From the NCBI RefSeq assembly GCF_013694095.1, contig NZ_JACEFB010000022.1, positions 1-38,419 of the forward strand: a stretch of DNA of 38,419 bases, given 5' to 3'. Below the pieces are notes generated by a model. That model was not told the origin of the DNA, ran no database searches, and saw only the letters and a list, made by a program, of their open reading frames with translations. The DNA comes from Thermogemmata fonticola (GTDB lineage Bacteria > Planctomycetota > Planctomycetia > Gemmatales > Gemmataceae). Numbering within the stretch: position 1 is the first letter of the stretch; the number at the start of each line of letters is the position of its first letter. The position numbers and the translations under genes are program-made. Shown one piece after another: positions 1-7,527 of this stretch.

Positions 1-1
1 T

Positions 2-820
2 CTGGCCATTCACAACCACAATGACTCAACCGGTTTCCTCCCCAGCGGAGGCCAGCATTGGTCGATGGCACCAACTTACGGCATCCCTGTCGTTGGTGTA
101 GCGCCCAACCTCTCTGCACCCGCAGCTCCACCGGCCGGGGTTACGGAGCAGCGGGCCGGCTGGCTTTTCCAACTCCTCCCTTTCGTCGAACAGCAGAACA
201 TTTACAACGGCGGCGGGCAACCCACCATCGGTGGGCAAATGAGCCAAGCGCGGGCGGCTATCATCAAGACCTACTTCTGCCCCTCCCGCCGGGCACCCAC
301 TGCTTGGACCCAAGCTACCTCTTGGTATGAACCTACCACGGGCTATCCATTCTGCGGAACACATGGCCAAACAGATTACGCTGGATGCATCGGTCCGAAT
401 AATGCGGATTGGGGCGCTATCGTTCGGACATTCAACCACAGCACAAACAACATTCCCGGCACCCGGCGCCGGCAACCGATCCGCTTGCAGGACCTGGTCG
501 ATGGCCTCTCGCAAACTTTGGTGGCGGGCGATAAGAAAGCAATCCGCGGCATCAGCGGCTTTCGGGGTGATGACAATGAGGGTTACTCTTCCGGCTGGGA
601 TCATGACGTTCTCCGCCGGACAGACCTAGCCCCCATGCCGGACGATGGTACCGACGGCGGTGGCCGATTCGGCGGCTTGCATCCCGGCGGCTTCAATGCC
701 CTGCTCGGCGATGGCTCCGTCCGCTTCATCAATTTCAACGTGAGTTGCTGCGGCGTGGGAACGACATTTTACGGTTTGGGACACCGCGCTGATGGTGGTG
801 TGCTCGGCAACGATTGGTAA
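2..820 (+). CDS. DUF1559 domain-containing protein (5' end outside window)
   Basis: The reading frame is open from base 2 without a start, so the gene begins upstream of the window. The visible part starts LAIHNHNDSTGFLPSGG, the usual DUF1559 stretch just after the pilin-like N-terminus, and ends with the family's C-terminal H-x9-DG motif (LHPGGFNALLGDGSVRFI) about 30 residues before the stop. DUF1559 proteins are a large planctomycete family with a type IV pilin-like N-terminus, probably exported pseudopilin-like surface proteins; their exact function is unknown. The intact paralogue at 37285-38280 shows what the missing N-terminus should look like. An intrinsic terminator follows at 877-911, and a lipoprotein gene comes next on the same strand. 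Confidence 0.93.
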   Translation: MAIHNHNDSTGFLPSGGQHWSMAPTYGIPVVGVAPNLSAPAAPPAGVTEQRAGWLFQLLPFVEQQNIYNGGGQPTIGGQMSQARAAIIKTYFCPSRRAPTAWTQATSWYEPTTGYPFCGTHGQTDYAGCIGPNNADWGAIVRTFNHSTNNIPGTRRRQPIRLQDLVDGLSQTLVAGDKKAIRGISGFRGDDNEGYSSGWDHDVLRRTDLAPMPDDGTDGGGRFGGLHPGGFNALLGDGSVRFINFNVSCCGVGTTFYGLGHRADGGVLGNDW

Positions 821-876
821 CGCAACCTCGTAATGCTGTCTCCCCGTAATGCCGTTTCATCGTAGCCATCCCTGAG

Positions 877-911
877 GCGGCTCGTTACTGACTCGTAGCG
901 AGCCGCTTTTT
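877..911 (+). terminator. Rho-independent terminator after the DUF1559 gene
   Basis: A 12-bp stem is formed by GCGGCTCGTTAC (877-888) and GTAGCGAGCCGC (895-906), with one T-G wobble and the six-base loop TGACTC. It is followed at once by five T residues (907-911). The position, 56 bases after the stop codon, fits transcription ending after the DUF1559 gene, so the lipoprotein at 1017 probably has its own promoter or depends on read-through. Confidence 0.9.
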
Positions 912-1016
912 GTACCGTGGAGGAACCCCTATCCGTAGGAAACGATGGGATCGGGTGATCCTTCCTTATGGATATTCGAGTCCTATCCCCTGAGATGCAA
1001 AGGAGACGAGCCGATC

Positions 1017-1472
1017 ATGGTTAGTGGAATCCCGTCCAAGCCGTGCCGCCTCGCTAGCGTGCTTCTTCTGGGTCTACTCCTTGTGGCAGGATGTTCCCGA
1101 GACAGCGGTGTTGCGGAGGGGCGCACCAAACCCCGGGGCCGCATCTTGGAAAACGGCCTACCAATAAAAATCGACACCACCAATTTGCCTCCTGGTGATC
1201 CGGGACTGCAAGTCACTTTCATCAAGATCGGCGGTGTCGATGCGGGCACAGAATACGAAGCCAGAATCACCGATGCTGCTACTGGGTCTTTTGATCTGAT
1301 CGGGGCCGATGGCAAAGGCATTCCGCCGGGGAAATACCGCGTGGCGGTGACCGTGGCTCCCTTCGGCAGCGAAGACCAACTGAAGGGGAAGTATAGCCGG
1401 GAGAAGTCCAAGATCGAAATCGAGGTCAAGCCTGGCGAGGATGTGGTGATCGATTTGGCACAGTACAAGTAA
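1017..1472 (+). CDS. Small lipoprotein, carboxypeptidase-regulatory/transthyretin-like
   Basis: The 151-residue product starts MVSGIPSKPCRLASVL and has a hydrophobic stretch ending in the lipobox LVAGC (Cys near residue 24), so it should be a signal-peptidase-II lipoprotein. The rest (GRILENGLPIKID...GKGIPPGKYRVAVTV) resembles the small beta-sandwich lipoproteins common in planctomycetes. I chose ATG 1017 because AGGAG lies at 1001-1005; an ATG at 945 in the same frame would add residues that do not look like a signal peptide. It follows a DUF1559 gene, the same order as the pair at 36523-38280. The function is unknown; a role at the cell surface is inference. Confidence 0.8.
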   Translation: MVSGIPSKPCRLASVLLLGLLLVAGCSRDSGVAEGRTKPRGRILENGLPIKIDTTNLPPGDPGLQVTFIKIGGVDAGTEYEARITDAATGSFDLIGADGKGIPPGKYRVAVTVAPFGSEDQLKGKYSREKSKIEIEVKPGEDVVIDLAQYK

Positions 1473-1561
1473 AATCCCGCTTGCCAGCATGCTGTTTCGT
1501 CACTATGCTCTTTTGTAACACCTTGCTGTTTGGGACAGCAGGGAGACAAAGAGCAGGTGAG

Positions 1562-1745
1562 CATCTTATCCAGAGTGGCCGAGGGGCCAGGCCCGATGAC
1601 GCCACAGCAACCGGCCGCGGATGGTGGGAATCGCCCGGTTTCCTCTCTGCGGTGCTGGTGCTAATTCCTGCCCGGCAAACGCCACGGCGGAACGACCAGA
1701 AGCAAAAAGGTCAGCCCGCCGGGTATGGCCGGGGAAGATAAGATG
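1562..1745 (+). promoter_or_regulatory. SAM-I (S-box) riboswitch
   Basis: The conserved S-box elements occur in order. The 5' P1 strand is CATCTTATC (1562-1570), followed by CAGAGTGGCCGAGGGG, GGCCCGATGACGCCAC, GCAACC, then GGTGCTAATTCC in the J3/4 region, and finally GAAGATAAG. The closing P1 strand GATAAGATG (1737-1745) is an exact reverse complement of the opening strand, giving nine base pairs. A GC-rich insertion between GGTGCTAATTCC and the closing strand makes the aptamer longer than most. SAM-I riboswitches shut off methionine, cysteine and SAM synthesis or uptake genes when SAM is plentiful. This one lies about 175 bases upstream of the threonine-synthase-like gene and would control the operon at 1922-5842. 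Confidence 0.93.
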
Positions 1746-1780
1746 TGCTCGCGCGGGGCAACTCGCCGATCCCTCTTATC
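1737..1780 (+). promoter_or_regulatory. Possible expression platform: alternative pairing of the P1 3' strand
   Basis: The closing P1 strand includes GATAAGA (1737-1743). The sequence TCTTATC occurs again at 1774-1780 and could pair with it, with a 30-base loop, in competition with the aptamer's opening strand. Such mutual exclusion is how S-box expression platforms work. I see no T-tract in the rest of the leader (1781-1921), so control may act on translation or through Rho rather than an intrinsic terminator. This is inference from base complementarity only. Confidence 0.4.
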
Positions 1781-1921
1781 TCATCTAGCCTGCCGCGGAA
1801 GCCTCAGCAGGCATCTATCCCTGGAGAAAGGCTCACCCTTGTCCTTCCACCTCCGCTCGCCCTGAGCGAGGCCGGCGGCTGCCGCCTCCCAGGAAGCGGA
1901 CCTGTAGAACAGGGGGTTGCC

Positions 1922-3193
1922 GTGTCCTCTTTCGTTCGCGGAATGGTCTGTCGCGTTTGTGGAAAGCGCTATCCCGTGTCCCCGATCAACTTCTGCACGG
2001 ACGATTTCGGCCCTCTCGAAGTGGACTACCACTACGAGGAGGTCCAGAAAGTCCTGCGCCGCGAGGTGATTGCCCGCCGATCCTGGAACATGTGGCGCTA
2101 TCGCGAGCTGCTGCCACTGGACGGCGAACCGACCGTGGGGCACGCTGTAGGTGGTACTCCTTTGCTGAAAGCCCAACGGCTAGGAGAAGCCCTGGGCGTG
2201 CGCCATCTTTGGATCAAAAATGACGCGGTCAATTTCCCGACGCTGTCCTTCAAGGATCGGGTCGTGGCGGTAGCTCTATCCAAGGCACGCGAGTTCGGAA
2301 TGGCTACCGTTGGCTGTGCCAGCACCGGCAACTTGGCCAACAGTGTCGCCGCTCAGGCCGCTGCCGCCGGACTGGAAACCTTCATCCTCGTTCCTGCCGA
2401 CCTGGAACGGACCAAAATCCTGGGCACTGCTGTCTACGGCGCCAAGGTGATCGGCCTGAAAGGAACCTATGACGAAGTCAATCGGGTCTGCACGCAGATT
2501 GCCCTCAAGTACGGCTGGGGATTCGTCAACGTCAATTTGCGCCCCTTCTATGCCGAGGGTTCCAAAACTATGGGTTACGAGATTGCGGAGGAGCTAGGCT
2601 GGCGCTTCCCCCAGCACGTGGTCTGTCCCATGGCGGGCGGTGCCTTGATCGGCAAGATTTACAAAGCCTTCAGCGAGTTGCACCAGCTTGGCCTGGTCGA
2701 GACTCCCCTGACCACCCGTATGTACGGGGCGCAAGCCAGCGGCTGCAATCCCATCAGCGAATGCGTCAAATCCGGCCGGGAACGGCACAAGCCTATCCGC
2801 AAGCCCAACACCATCTGCAAGAGTCTGGCCATCGGCGATCCGGCGGACGGCTACTTCGCAGCCCGGCTCATCCGCCAAACCGGAGGCTGGGCGGAAGATG
2901 TCACGGATGAAGAGATCGTGGACGGGATGTTACTTTTGGCCCGCACTGAGGGCATCTTCGCGGAAACGGCGGGCGGCGTCACCGTCGCGGTGGCTCGGAA
3001 ACTGATCGAACAGGGGCGCATCCCCCGCGACGAGGACATCGTACTGTGCATCACGGGCAACGGCCTGAAAACGCAGGATGCTGTCTTCGACGCCATCGAA
3101 ACGCCGGCCGTCATCGCACCCACTCTGGCTGCCTTCGAGGAGTATGCCGGCTTGCGCGCTCCGGCTCCCTCGACAGTCCCAGCTTTAGTTTGA
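1922..3193 (+). CDS. Threonine synthase-like fold-type-II PLP enzyme, candidate homocysteine-forming sulfhydrylase
   Basis: The 423-residue protein carries the fold-type-II PLP lysine motif in NFPTLSFKDR (Lys111) and the phosphate-contacting loop CASTGNLANS near residue 132. Overall it reads as a threonine synthase relative. The N-terminus has Cys10, Cys13 and Cys25 in a zinc-ribbon-like arrangement, with Asp28 where a fourth Cys would be expected. GTG 1922 is chosen because AGGGGG lies at 1911-1916; ATG 1943 is an alternative. A GTG in the same frame at 1745 lies inside the riboswitch and is rejected. Classical threonine synthase converts O-phosphohomoserine to threonine. The SAM-I riboswitch and the CysO-like, ThiF-like and desulfurase genes behind it suggest instead sulfur addition to O-phosphohomoserine, giving homocysteine. 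Family membership is clear; the alternative substrate is inference. Confidence 0.88.
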   Translation: MSSFVRGMVCRVCGKRYPVSPINFCTDDFGPLEVDYHYEEVQKVLRREVIARRSWNMWRYRELLPLDGEPTVGHAVGGTPLLKAQRLGEALGVRHLWIKNDAVNFPTLSFKDRVVAVALSKAREFGMATVGCASTGNLANSVAAQAAAAGLETFILVPADLERTKILGTAVYGAKVIGLKGTYDEVNRVCTQIALKYGWGFVNVNLRPFYAEGSKTMGYEIAEELGWRFPQHVVCPMAGGALIGKIYKAFSELHQLGLVETPLTTRMYGAQASGCNPISECVKSGRERHKPIRKPNTICKSLAIGDPADGYFAARLIRQTGGWAEDVTDEEIVDGMLLLARTEGIFAETAGGVTVAVARKLIEQGRIPRDEDIVLCITGNGLKTQDAVFDAIETPAVIAPTLAAFEEYAGLRAPAPSTVPALV

Positions 3194-3278
3194 ACCTGCC
3201 ACCTTTTTTCCAACGCTGGACAGCGAGAGGCCATCCCCAAATTGTCCCTGAATCATCCGACCGGAGAGAGACCCTGTT

Positions 3279-3551
3279 ATGGCCGTCACTGTTGAGATTC
3301 CTGCACCGTTACGCGAAGCAACCGGAGGGCAGACAGCGGTGGCTGTGGCCGGAGAAACGGTCGCCGCGGCCTTGGCCGACCTGATCCGTCAATATCCCTT
3401 GCTGGAAAGCAAGCTCTTCCAGAATGGGCAACTGCGGCCTTACATCAACGTTTTCGTCAATGATGAGGACATTCGCTACCTGGAGGAGTTGCAAACGCCC
3501 GTAGCGGATGGCACCACCATTGCGTTAATCCCGGCAGTGGCCGGCGGTTGA
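3279..3551 (+). CDS. MoaD/ThiS-family sulfur carrier protein, CysO-like
   Basis: This 90-residue ubiquitin-fold protein starts MAVTVEIPAPLREATGGQ and ends ALIPAVAGG. The mature Gly89-Gly90 terminus needs no trimming before adenylation and thiocarboxylation. The overall pattern, including the YINVFVNDEDIRYLEEL segment and the PAVAGG ending, closely recalls mycobacterial CysO, which delivers sulfur as a C-terminal thiocarboxylate to the O-phosphoserine sulfhydrylase CysM. A GGAGAG sequence precedes ATG 3279. It lies 85 bases after the PLP enzyme and 32 bases before the ThiF-like gene. A role in molybdopterin or thiamine synthesis is possible for the family. The neighbours and the riboswitch make amino-acid sulfur transfer more likely. 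Confidence 0.9.
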   Translation: MAVTVEIPAPLREATGGQTAVAVAGETVAAALADLIRQYPLLESKLFQNGQLRPYINVFVNDEDIRYLEELQTPVADGTTIALIPAVAGG

Positions 3552-3583
3552 CACCGCATGAATCCTTCCACGAGTGAGACTCC

Positions 3584-4639
3584 ATGATAGCGGCAGACCC
3601 TTGGGACCGATATTCCCGTCAGATGCGTTTTCCCGGCTTGGGCAAAGCGGGGCAGGAACGTTTGTTGGCCTCCCGCGTGACTTTGTGCGGCTGCGGGGCC
3701 TTGGGAACAGTCCTGGCGAACGCCCTGGTGCGCGCCGGGGTCGGCATGCTCCGGATCGCCGACCGTGACTTCGTCGAACCGTCCAATCTCCAGCGGCAAG
3801 TGCTCTTCGACGAGTCCGACGTGACAGAGAACCTCCCGAAGGCGGAAGCCGCGGCCCGCAAATTACGGCAGATCAACTCCAGCGTGACGGTCGAACCCGT
3901 CGTGACGGACATCAACCGCACGAACATCGAGGACCTCTGCCGCGATGCCGACTTGATCCTCGACGGCAGCGATAACTTTGAGCTGCGGTATCTGATCAAC
4001 GATGTGAGCGTCAAGCTGGGCAAACCGTGGGTTTACGGGGGAGCGGTGGGTAGCGAAGGCATGACCATGACGATTGTGCCAGGTCAAACCCCCTGCTTGC
4101 GCTGCGTGTTTGAGGCCGCCCCAGGACCGGGGGAAACCGGCACCTGCGAAACCGCGGGCGTCTTGGGACCCGCTGTGGGGATCGTCGCCAACTTCCAGGC
4201 CGCGGAAGCTCTGAAAATCCTCTCCGGTCATCTGGAAGCCATCAACCGTGATCTGCTCGTCCTCAATGTATGGGACAACACGATCAAGCGGGTCAAAATT
4301 GCACCGCTAGCGGGACGCAAGGGGAAATGTCCCTGCTGTGCCCAGCGCCGCTTTGAATGGCTAGAAGGCGAGCACGGCACCCAGACGACCACCCTCTGCG
4401 GGCGTAACGCCGTCCAGGTCACGCATCGCCGGGCGAGCCGCCTCGACTTCGAGACCCTGGCCCAGACGCTGCGCTCCTCCGGCACCGTTTCCTTCAACAA
4501 ATTCTTGCTCAAATTCCATCTCGTGGAGAACGGCGAAGCCTACGAATTCACCGTTTTCCCTGACGGACGGGCCATCATCAAGGGCACCAGCGAACCGGAC
4601 AAGGCCCGCACACTCTACGCCCGCTACGTGGGTTATTGA
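3584..4639 (+). CDS. ThiF/MoeB/HesA-family E1-like adenylyltransferase
   Basis: The 351-residue protein has the nucleotide-binding loop GCGALG (36-41), IADRDFVEPSNLQRQ (58-72), LDGSDNFELR (127-135) and two zinc-binding pairs, Cys171/Cys174 and Cys249/Cys252. A catalytic-type cysteine is Cys188 in TCETAGVLGP. These enzymes adenylate the Gly-Gly end of a ThiS/MoaD protein so that sulfur can be loaded from a persulfide. After the zinc site there is a C-terminal extension of about 100 residues beginning around LCGRNAVQV (271-279); its role is unknown to me. It sits between the sulfur carrier and the cysteine desulfurase, which supply substrate and sulfur. Confidence 0.93.
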   Translation: MIAADPWDRYSRQMRFPGLGKAGQERLLASRVTLCGCGALGTVLANALVRAGVGMLRIADRDFVEPSNLQRQVLFDESDVTENLPKAEAAARKLRQINSSVTVEPVVTDINRTNIEDLCRDADLILDGSDNFELRYLINDVSVKLGKPWVYGGAVGSEGMTMTIVPGQTPCLRCVFEAAPGPGETGTCETAGVLGPAVGIVANFQAAEALKILSGHLEAINRDLLVLNVWDNTIKRVKIAPLAGRKGKCPCCAQRRFEWLEGEHGTQTTTLCGRNAVQVTHRRASRLDFETLAQTLRSSGTVSFNKFLLKFHLVENGEAYEFTVFPDGRAIIKGTSEPDKARTLYARYVGY

Positions 4640-4690
4640 GGTCCGCCGATCCTTGAGAAATCGATCAGAACAATTCATCGGGAAGGCATC

Positions 4691-5842
4691 ATGATCTACC
4701 TGGATAATGCTGCGACGAGCTATCCCAAACCCCCGACCGTTTACGAGGCCTTGGACCACTTCGCCCGACACGCATTGGCCAACCCCGGACGCGCCGGACA
4801 CAAGATGGCTCTGGCGGCGGAGCATACCCTGGACAACGCCCGGCACCGCCTCAATCGCTTCTTCAATGGGCGCAACCCGGAGCGCTGGATTTTCACCCTC
4901 AATGGAACGGATGCCCTCAACATTGCCATCAAAGGAGTGCTGCGGGACGGCGACCACGTCGTCACCACGAATGTGGAACACAACAGCGTCAGCCGCCCTC
5001 TGGTGGCGTTGGCCGAGGCGGGCCGTATCACGTTGACGCGGGTCAGTGCCCAAGAGGATGGGCGGGTCGAGCCGGCAGCGATCGAAGCGGCTTTGACCCC
5101 CCGCACGCGGCTGGTGGCCATGACACACGCTAGCAACGTCCTGGGCACGATCCAACCGATCGCCGAGATCGGGCGATTGGTTCGCTGCCGGGACTTGCTC
5201 TTTCTGGTCGATGCCGCCCAAACAGCGGGAGTAGTCCCCATCGACGTGCAAGCCCTGTGCATTGACCTGCTCGCTTTCCCCGGCCATAAAGCGATGTTCG
5301 GCCCGACTGGCACCGGCGTGCTCTACGTTGGGCCTCGTGCCGAAAACCTGATACGCCCCTGGCGGGAAGGGGGCACGGGTGGGGACTCCTCCAGTCCCAC
5401 TCAGCCGCGGGAGTTGCCGTACTATCTCGAAGGCGGCACCCCGAATGTGCTCGGAATTGCTGGACTGATCGCTGGCTTGGATTTCGTCGAGGAACGTGGG
5501 CCGGATCACCTCCGCCAGCACGAGGTGTCGTTATGCGAGCAGGTACGGCATGCCTTGCTGGACATGCCGGGTTTTCAGGTGTTCGGTCCTGCCGATCCTT
5601 CCCTGCGCGTCGGCACTCTCAGTTTCCGCCACGAAAGCATCCCTGCGGGGGATCTCGGAGCGATTCTGGACCAATCCTTCGACATCGCGGTGCGTCCCGG
5701 CCTGCATTGCGCTCCTTACATCCACAAAGCTATCGGCACCTATCCGGAAGGAACGGTCCGCATCAGTCCCGGTCCCTTCACGACCCAGGAACAGATCGAC
5801 CGCCTGCTCGCGGCCTTGCGGGAAATCACGGCGGGAGTGTGA
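4691..5842 (+). CDS. Cysteine desulfurase, class V aminotransferase family
   Basis: The 383-residue enzyme opens MIYLDNAATSYPKPPTVYEA, the signature start of the class V cysteine desulfurases. It has His97 in VEHNS, Asp174 in VDAAQ, the PLP lysine Lys200 in FPGHK, and a candidate sulfur-accepting cysteine, Cys340, in RPGLHCAPY. It should remove sulfur from cysteine as a bound persulfide and pass it to the ThiF/ThiS pair encoded just upstream. GGGAAGG precedes ATG 4691. It is the last gene of the riboswitch operon; the next gene is convergent, with a 62-base gap. Its specific partner is inferred from context. Confidence 0.92.
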   Translation: MIYLDNAATSYPKPPTVYEALDHFARHALANPGRAGHKMALAAEHTLDNARHRLNRFFNGRNPERWIFTLNGTDALNIAIKGVLRDGDHVVTTNVEHNSVSRPLVALAEAGRITLTRVSAQEDGRVEPAAIEAALTPRTRLVAMTHASNVLGTIQPIAEIGRLVRCRDLLFLVDAAQTAGVVPIDVQALCIDLLAFPGHKAMFGPTGTGVLYVGPRAENLIRPWREGGTGGDSSSPTQPRELPYYLEGGTPNVLGIAGLIAGLDFVEERGPDHLRQHEVSLCEQVRHALLDMPGFQVFGPADPSLRVGTLSFRHESIPAGDLGAILDQSFDIAVRPGLHCAPYIHKAIGTYPEGTVRISPGPFTTQEQIDRLLAALREITAGV

Positions 5843-5904
5843 GACCGCAGCCGTTTCAAAGCTGTGACAAGATTCAAGCTCCGACTCCAATAAGAGGGCC
5901 GGAT

Positions 5905-7374
5905 TCATTTCTTCGGGGCGGTTTCCTCCGGAGCGAGGGCTTTTAGGAGTGCCCCGGTTTTGCCGTTGTAAAGCCGGACCAAGCCGTCCTCGCAGCCGGT
6001 GGCCACCACTTCCCCGTCCGGACTAGCAGCGACGGCGTAGAGGAAATCCCCCGCTCCGCTGAACTGCCGGATGGTTGCGCCGTTGTCCGCATTCCAGAGG
6101 CGAGCCGTCGTGTCTCCGCTGACTGTCAGGAACTGGGGCGTCTTACCCACCACGACCAGCGCGGTGATTTGCTTCTGATGGCCGGGCATGTCGCGAATTT
6201 TTTCCCCTTTGTCGAAGTCCCAGGCTTTGACGATGTTATCGGCAGACCCGGAGACCAGGCGCTTACCATCGGGCGTCCAACCCACGCCCATGACATGGTG
6301 CGTATGCCCCTCGAACGACTTGACTAGCTTGCCAGAGGGCACCTCAAAGACCTTCACGAATTTGTCGGCGGCCCCAGAAGCCAGATATTTCCCATCGGGA
6401 CTGAAAGCCAAGGCGAACACCGTGTCGCTGTGGGCATTCCTAATCTCGGCGACCAATTGGGCGGAAGCAGCATCGAAGAGTTTCAATTCGCCTTCCTCCG
6501 AGGGCGGCCCGCCGCCGGTGGCCAGATATTTCCCATCTCCGCTGAATGCCAAAGCCGTGACCCGATCGGCAAAACCAGTCAACCGTTGCCGAATCTGGCC
6601 GCTGGCTAAGTCCCAGAGGATCACTTCCTGGAAACTGCCGCTGGCGAGGGTTTTTCCATCGGGGCTGATGGCCAGCGACTCAACCAGGGAAACATGGGCC
6701 GCTCCAGCCGGTTTGCCATCGGGGAATTTGACATTCGGATCAACTAATGAGCGCTGATAGACCCAATCCAGCACTTCTTTCTTGCCGGGGTCCTGTTTTT
6801 TCTGAGCGGTGTACACATGGATTTGATTGCCACGGCTGGCGATGACTTGCTTCCCATCCGGGGCGACAACCACAGCGCGGACAGGCCTGACTAGTGCTGG
6901 CGGCAAACTCACCACCACTTTAGTGCGGACGCGCGTCGTCGTCGGTGCTTTGGCCCCCTGCTCGATCCACAATTTCAGCAGGCTCAACTCGTGAGGCGTC
7001 AGCGGCGTCTCCGTCTTCGGCGGCATAATGGGCCGGGCACGCCGCGCGCAGGCCAAAAAGAGAAAACTTTCCTCCGGCTTACCCGGAATGATCACCTTCG
7101 CCCCCCGTTTGCGACCTCCCTTCATCAGCTTGTCGTAGCTGCTCATATCGAAGTCACCTTCGGTAATTTTCCCCGAATGACATACAAAACATTTATTTTC
7201 AAAAATAGGTGCTATATCTGTGTTGTATTCGATGGGCGTATTTCTCTTCAAATCCACAGTGGGAATCGGTTGCAATTCGTCTTTCTTGCTTTCTTGGGCC
7301 GAGCTGACAGGAGCTAAAAGGACGGGTCCGACCCAGAGCAGAACAACCAGCGGGTGGAAGGCAAGCCAACGCAT
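5905..7374 (-). CDS. Secreted c-type cytochrome-domain / WD40-repeat protein
   Basis: The protein has 489 residues. A signal peptide (about 1-26, ending VSSAQ) is followed by a planctomycete-type cytochrome domain with one heme motif, CFVCH (Cys62, Cys65, His66), and the PIMPPKTETPLTP segment with a possible Met ligand. The remainder is a WD40 propeller with repeated AxSPDGK...LASG and VWDL-type blades. Proteins of this layout are numerous in planctomycetes and are thought to sit in the periplasm; the biological role is unknown. I start at ATG 7374, eight bases after GAGGAG, rather than the TTG two codons earlier. No operon partner is obvious; the PPC-domain gene upstream on the same strand is 153 bases away. 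Confidence 0.9.
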   Translation of the reverse strand: MRWLAFHPLVVLLWVGPVLLAPVSSAQESKKDELQPIPTVDLKRNTPIEYNTDIAPIFENKCFVCHSGKITEGDFDMSSYDKLMKGGRKRGAKVIIPGKPEESFLFLACARRARPIMPPKTETPLTPHELSLLKLWIEQGAKAPTTTRVRTKVVVSLPPALVRPVRAVVVAPDGKQVIASRGNQIHVYTAQKKQDPGKKEVLDWVYQRSLVDPNVKFPDGKPAGAAHVSLVESLAISPDGKTLASGSFQEVILWDLASGQIRQRLTGFADRVTALAFSGDGKYLATGGGPPSEEGELKLFDAASAQLVAEIRNAHSDTVFALAFSPDGKYLASGAADKFVKVFEVPSGKLVKSFEGHTHHVMGVGWTPDGKRLVSGSADNIVKAWDFDKGEKIRDMPGHQKQITALVVVGKTPQFLTVSGDTTARLWNADNGATIRQFSGAGDFLYAVAASPDGEVVATGCEDGLVRLYNGKTGALLKALAPEETAPKK

Positions 7375-7527
7375 GGTCAATACTCCTCAAATTGACTGAT
7401 CCCAAACGTTCTGGCGAATGACCCCGTGGGAGGCGGGCTGAACCAACGCTCACACCCACAGCAACGGTAAGGGTACATCAGGACGGTAATGTTACAAGCG
7501 GGAGATCCTTAGCCTGACGGAATACCA

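Noticed and set aside
1521-1543. CCTTGCTGT/ACAGCAGGG hairpin after the first lipoprotein gene as an intrinsic terminator
   Set aside because: The stem is real, but it is followed by AGACAAAG with no T-run on the plus strand, so terminator function is not supported.
1745-1921. Upstream in-frame GTG start for the threonine-synthase-like gene
   Set aside because: It lies at the last bases of the riboswitch P1 and the extra 59 residues look like translated leader RNA. GTG 1922 has its own AGGGGG ribosome site.
4361-5521. Long minus-strand open frame (386 codons) opposite the ThiF and desulfurase genes
   Set aside because: It is the GC-rich mirror of two clear enzyme genes and its translation has no recognisable motif.
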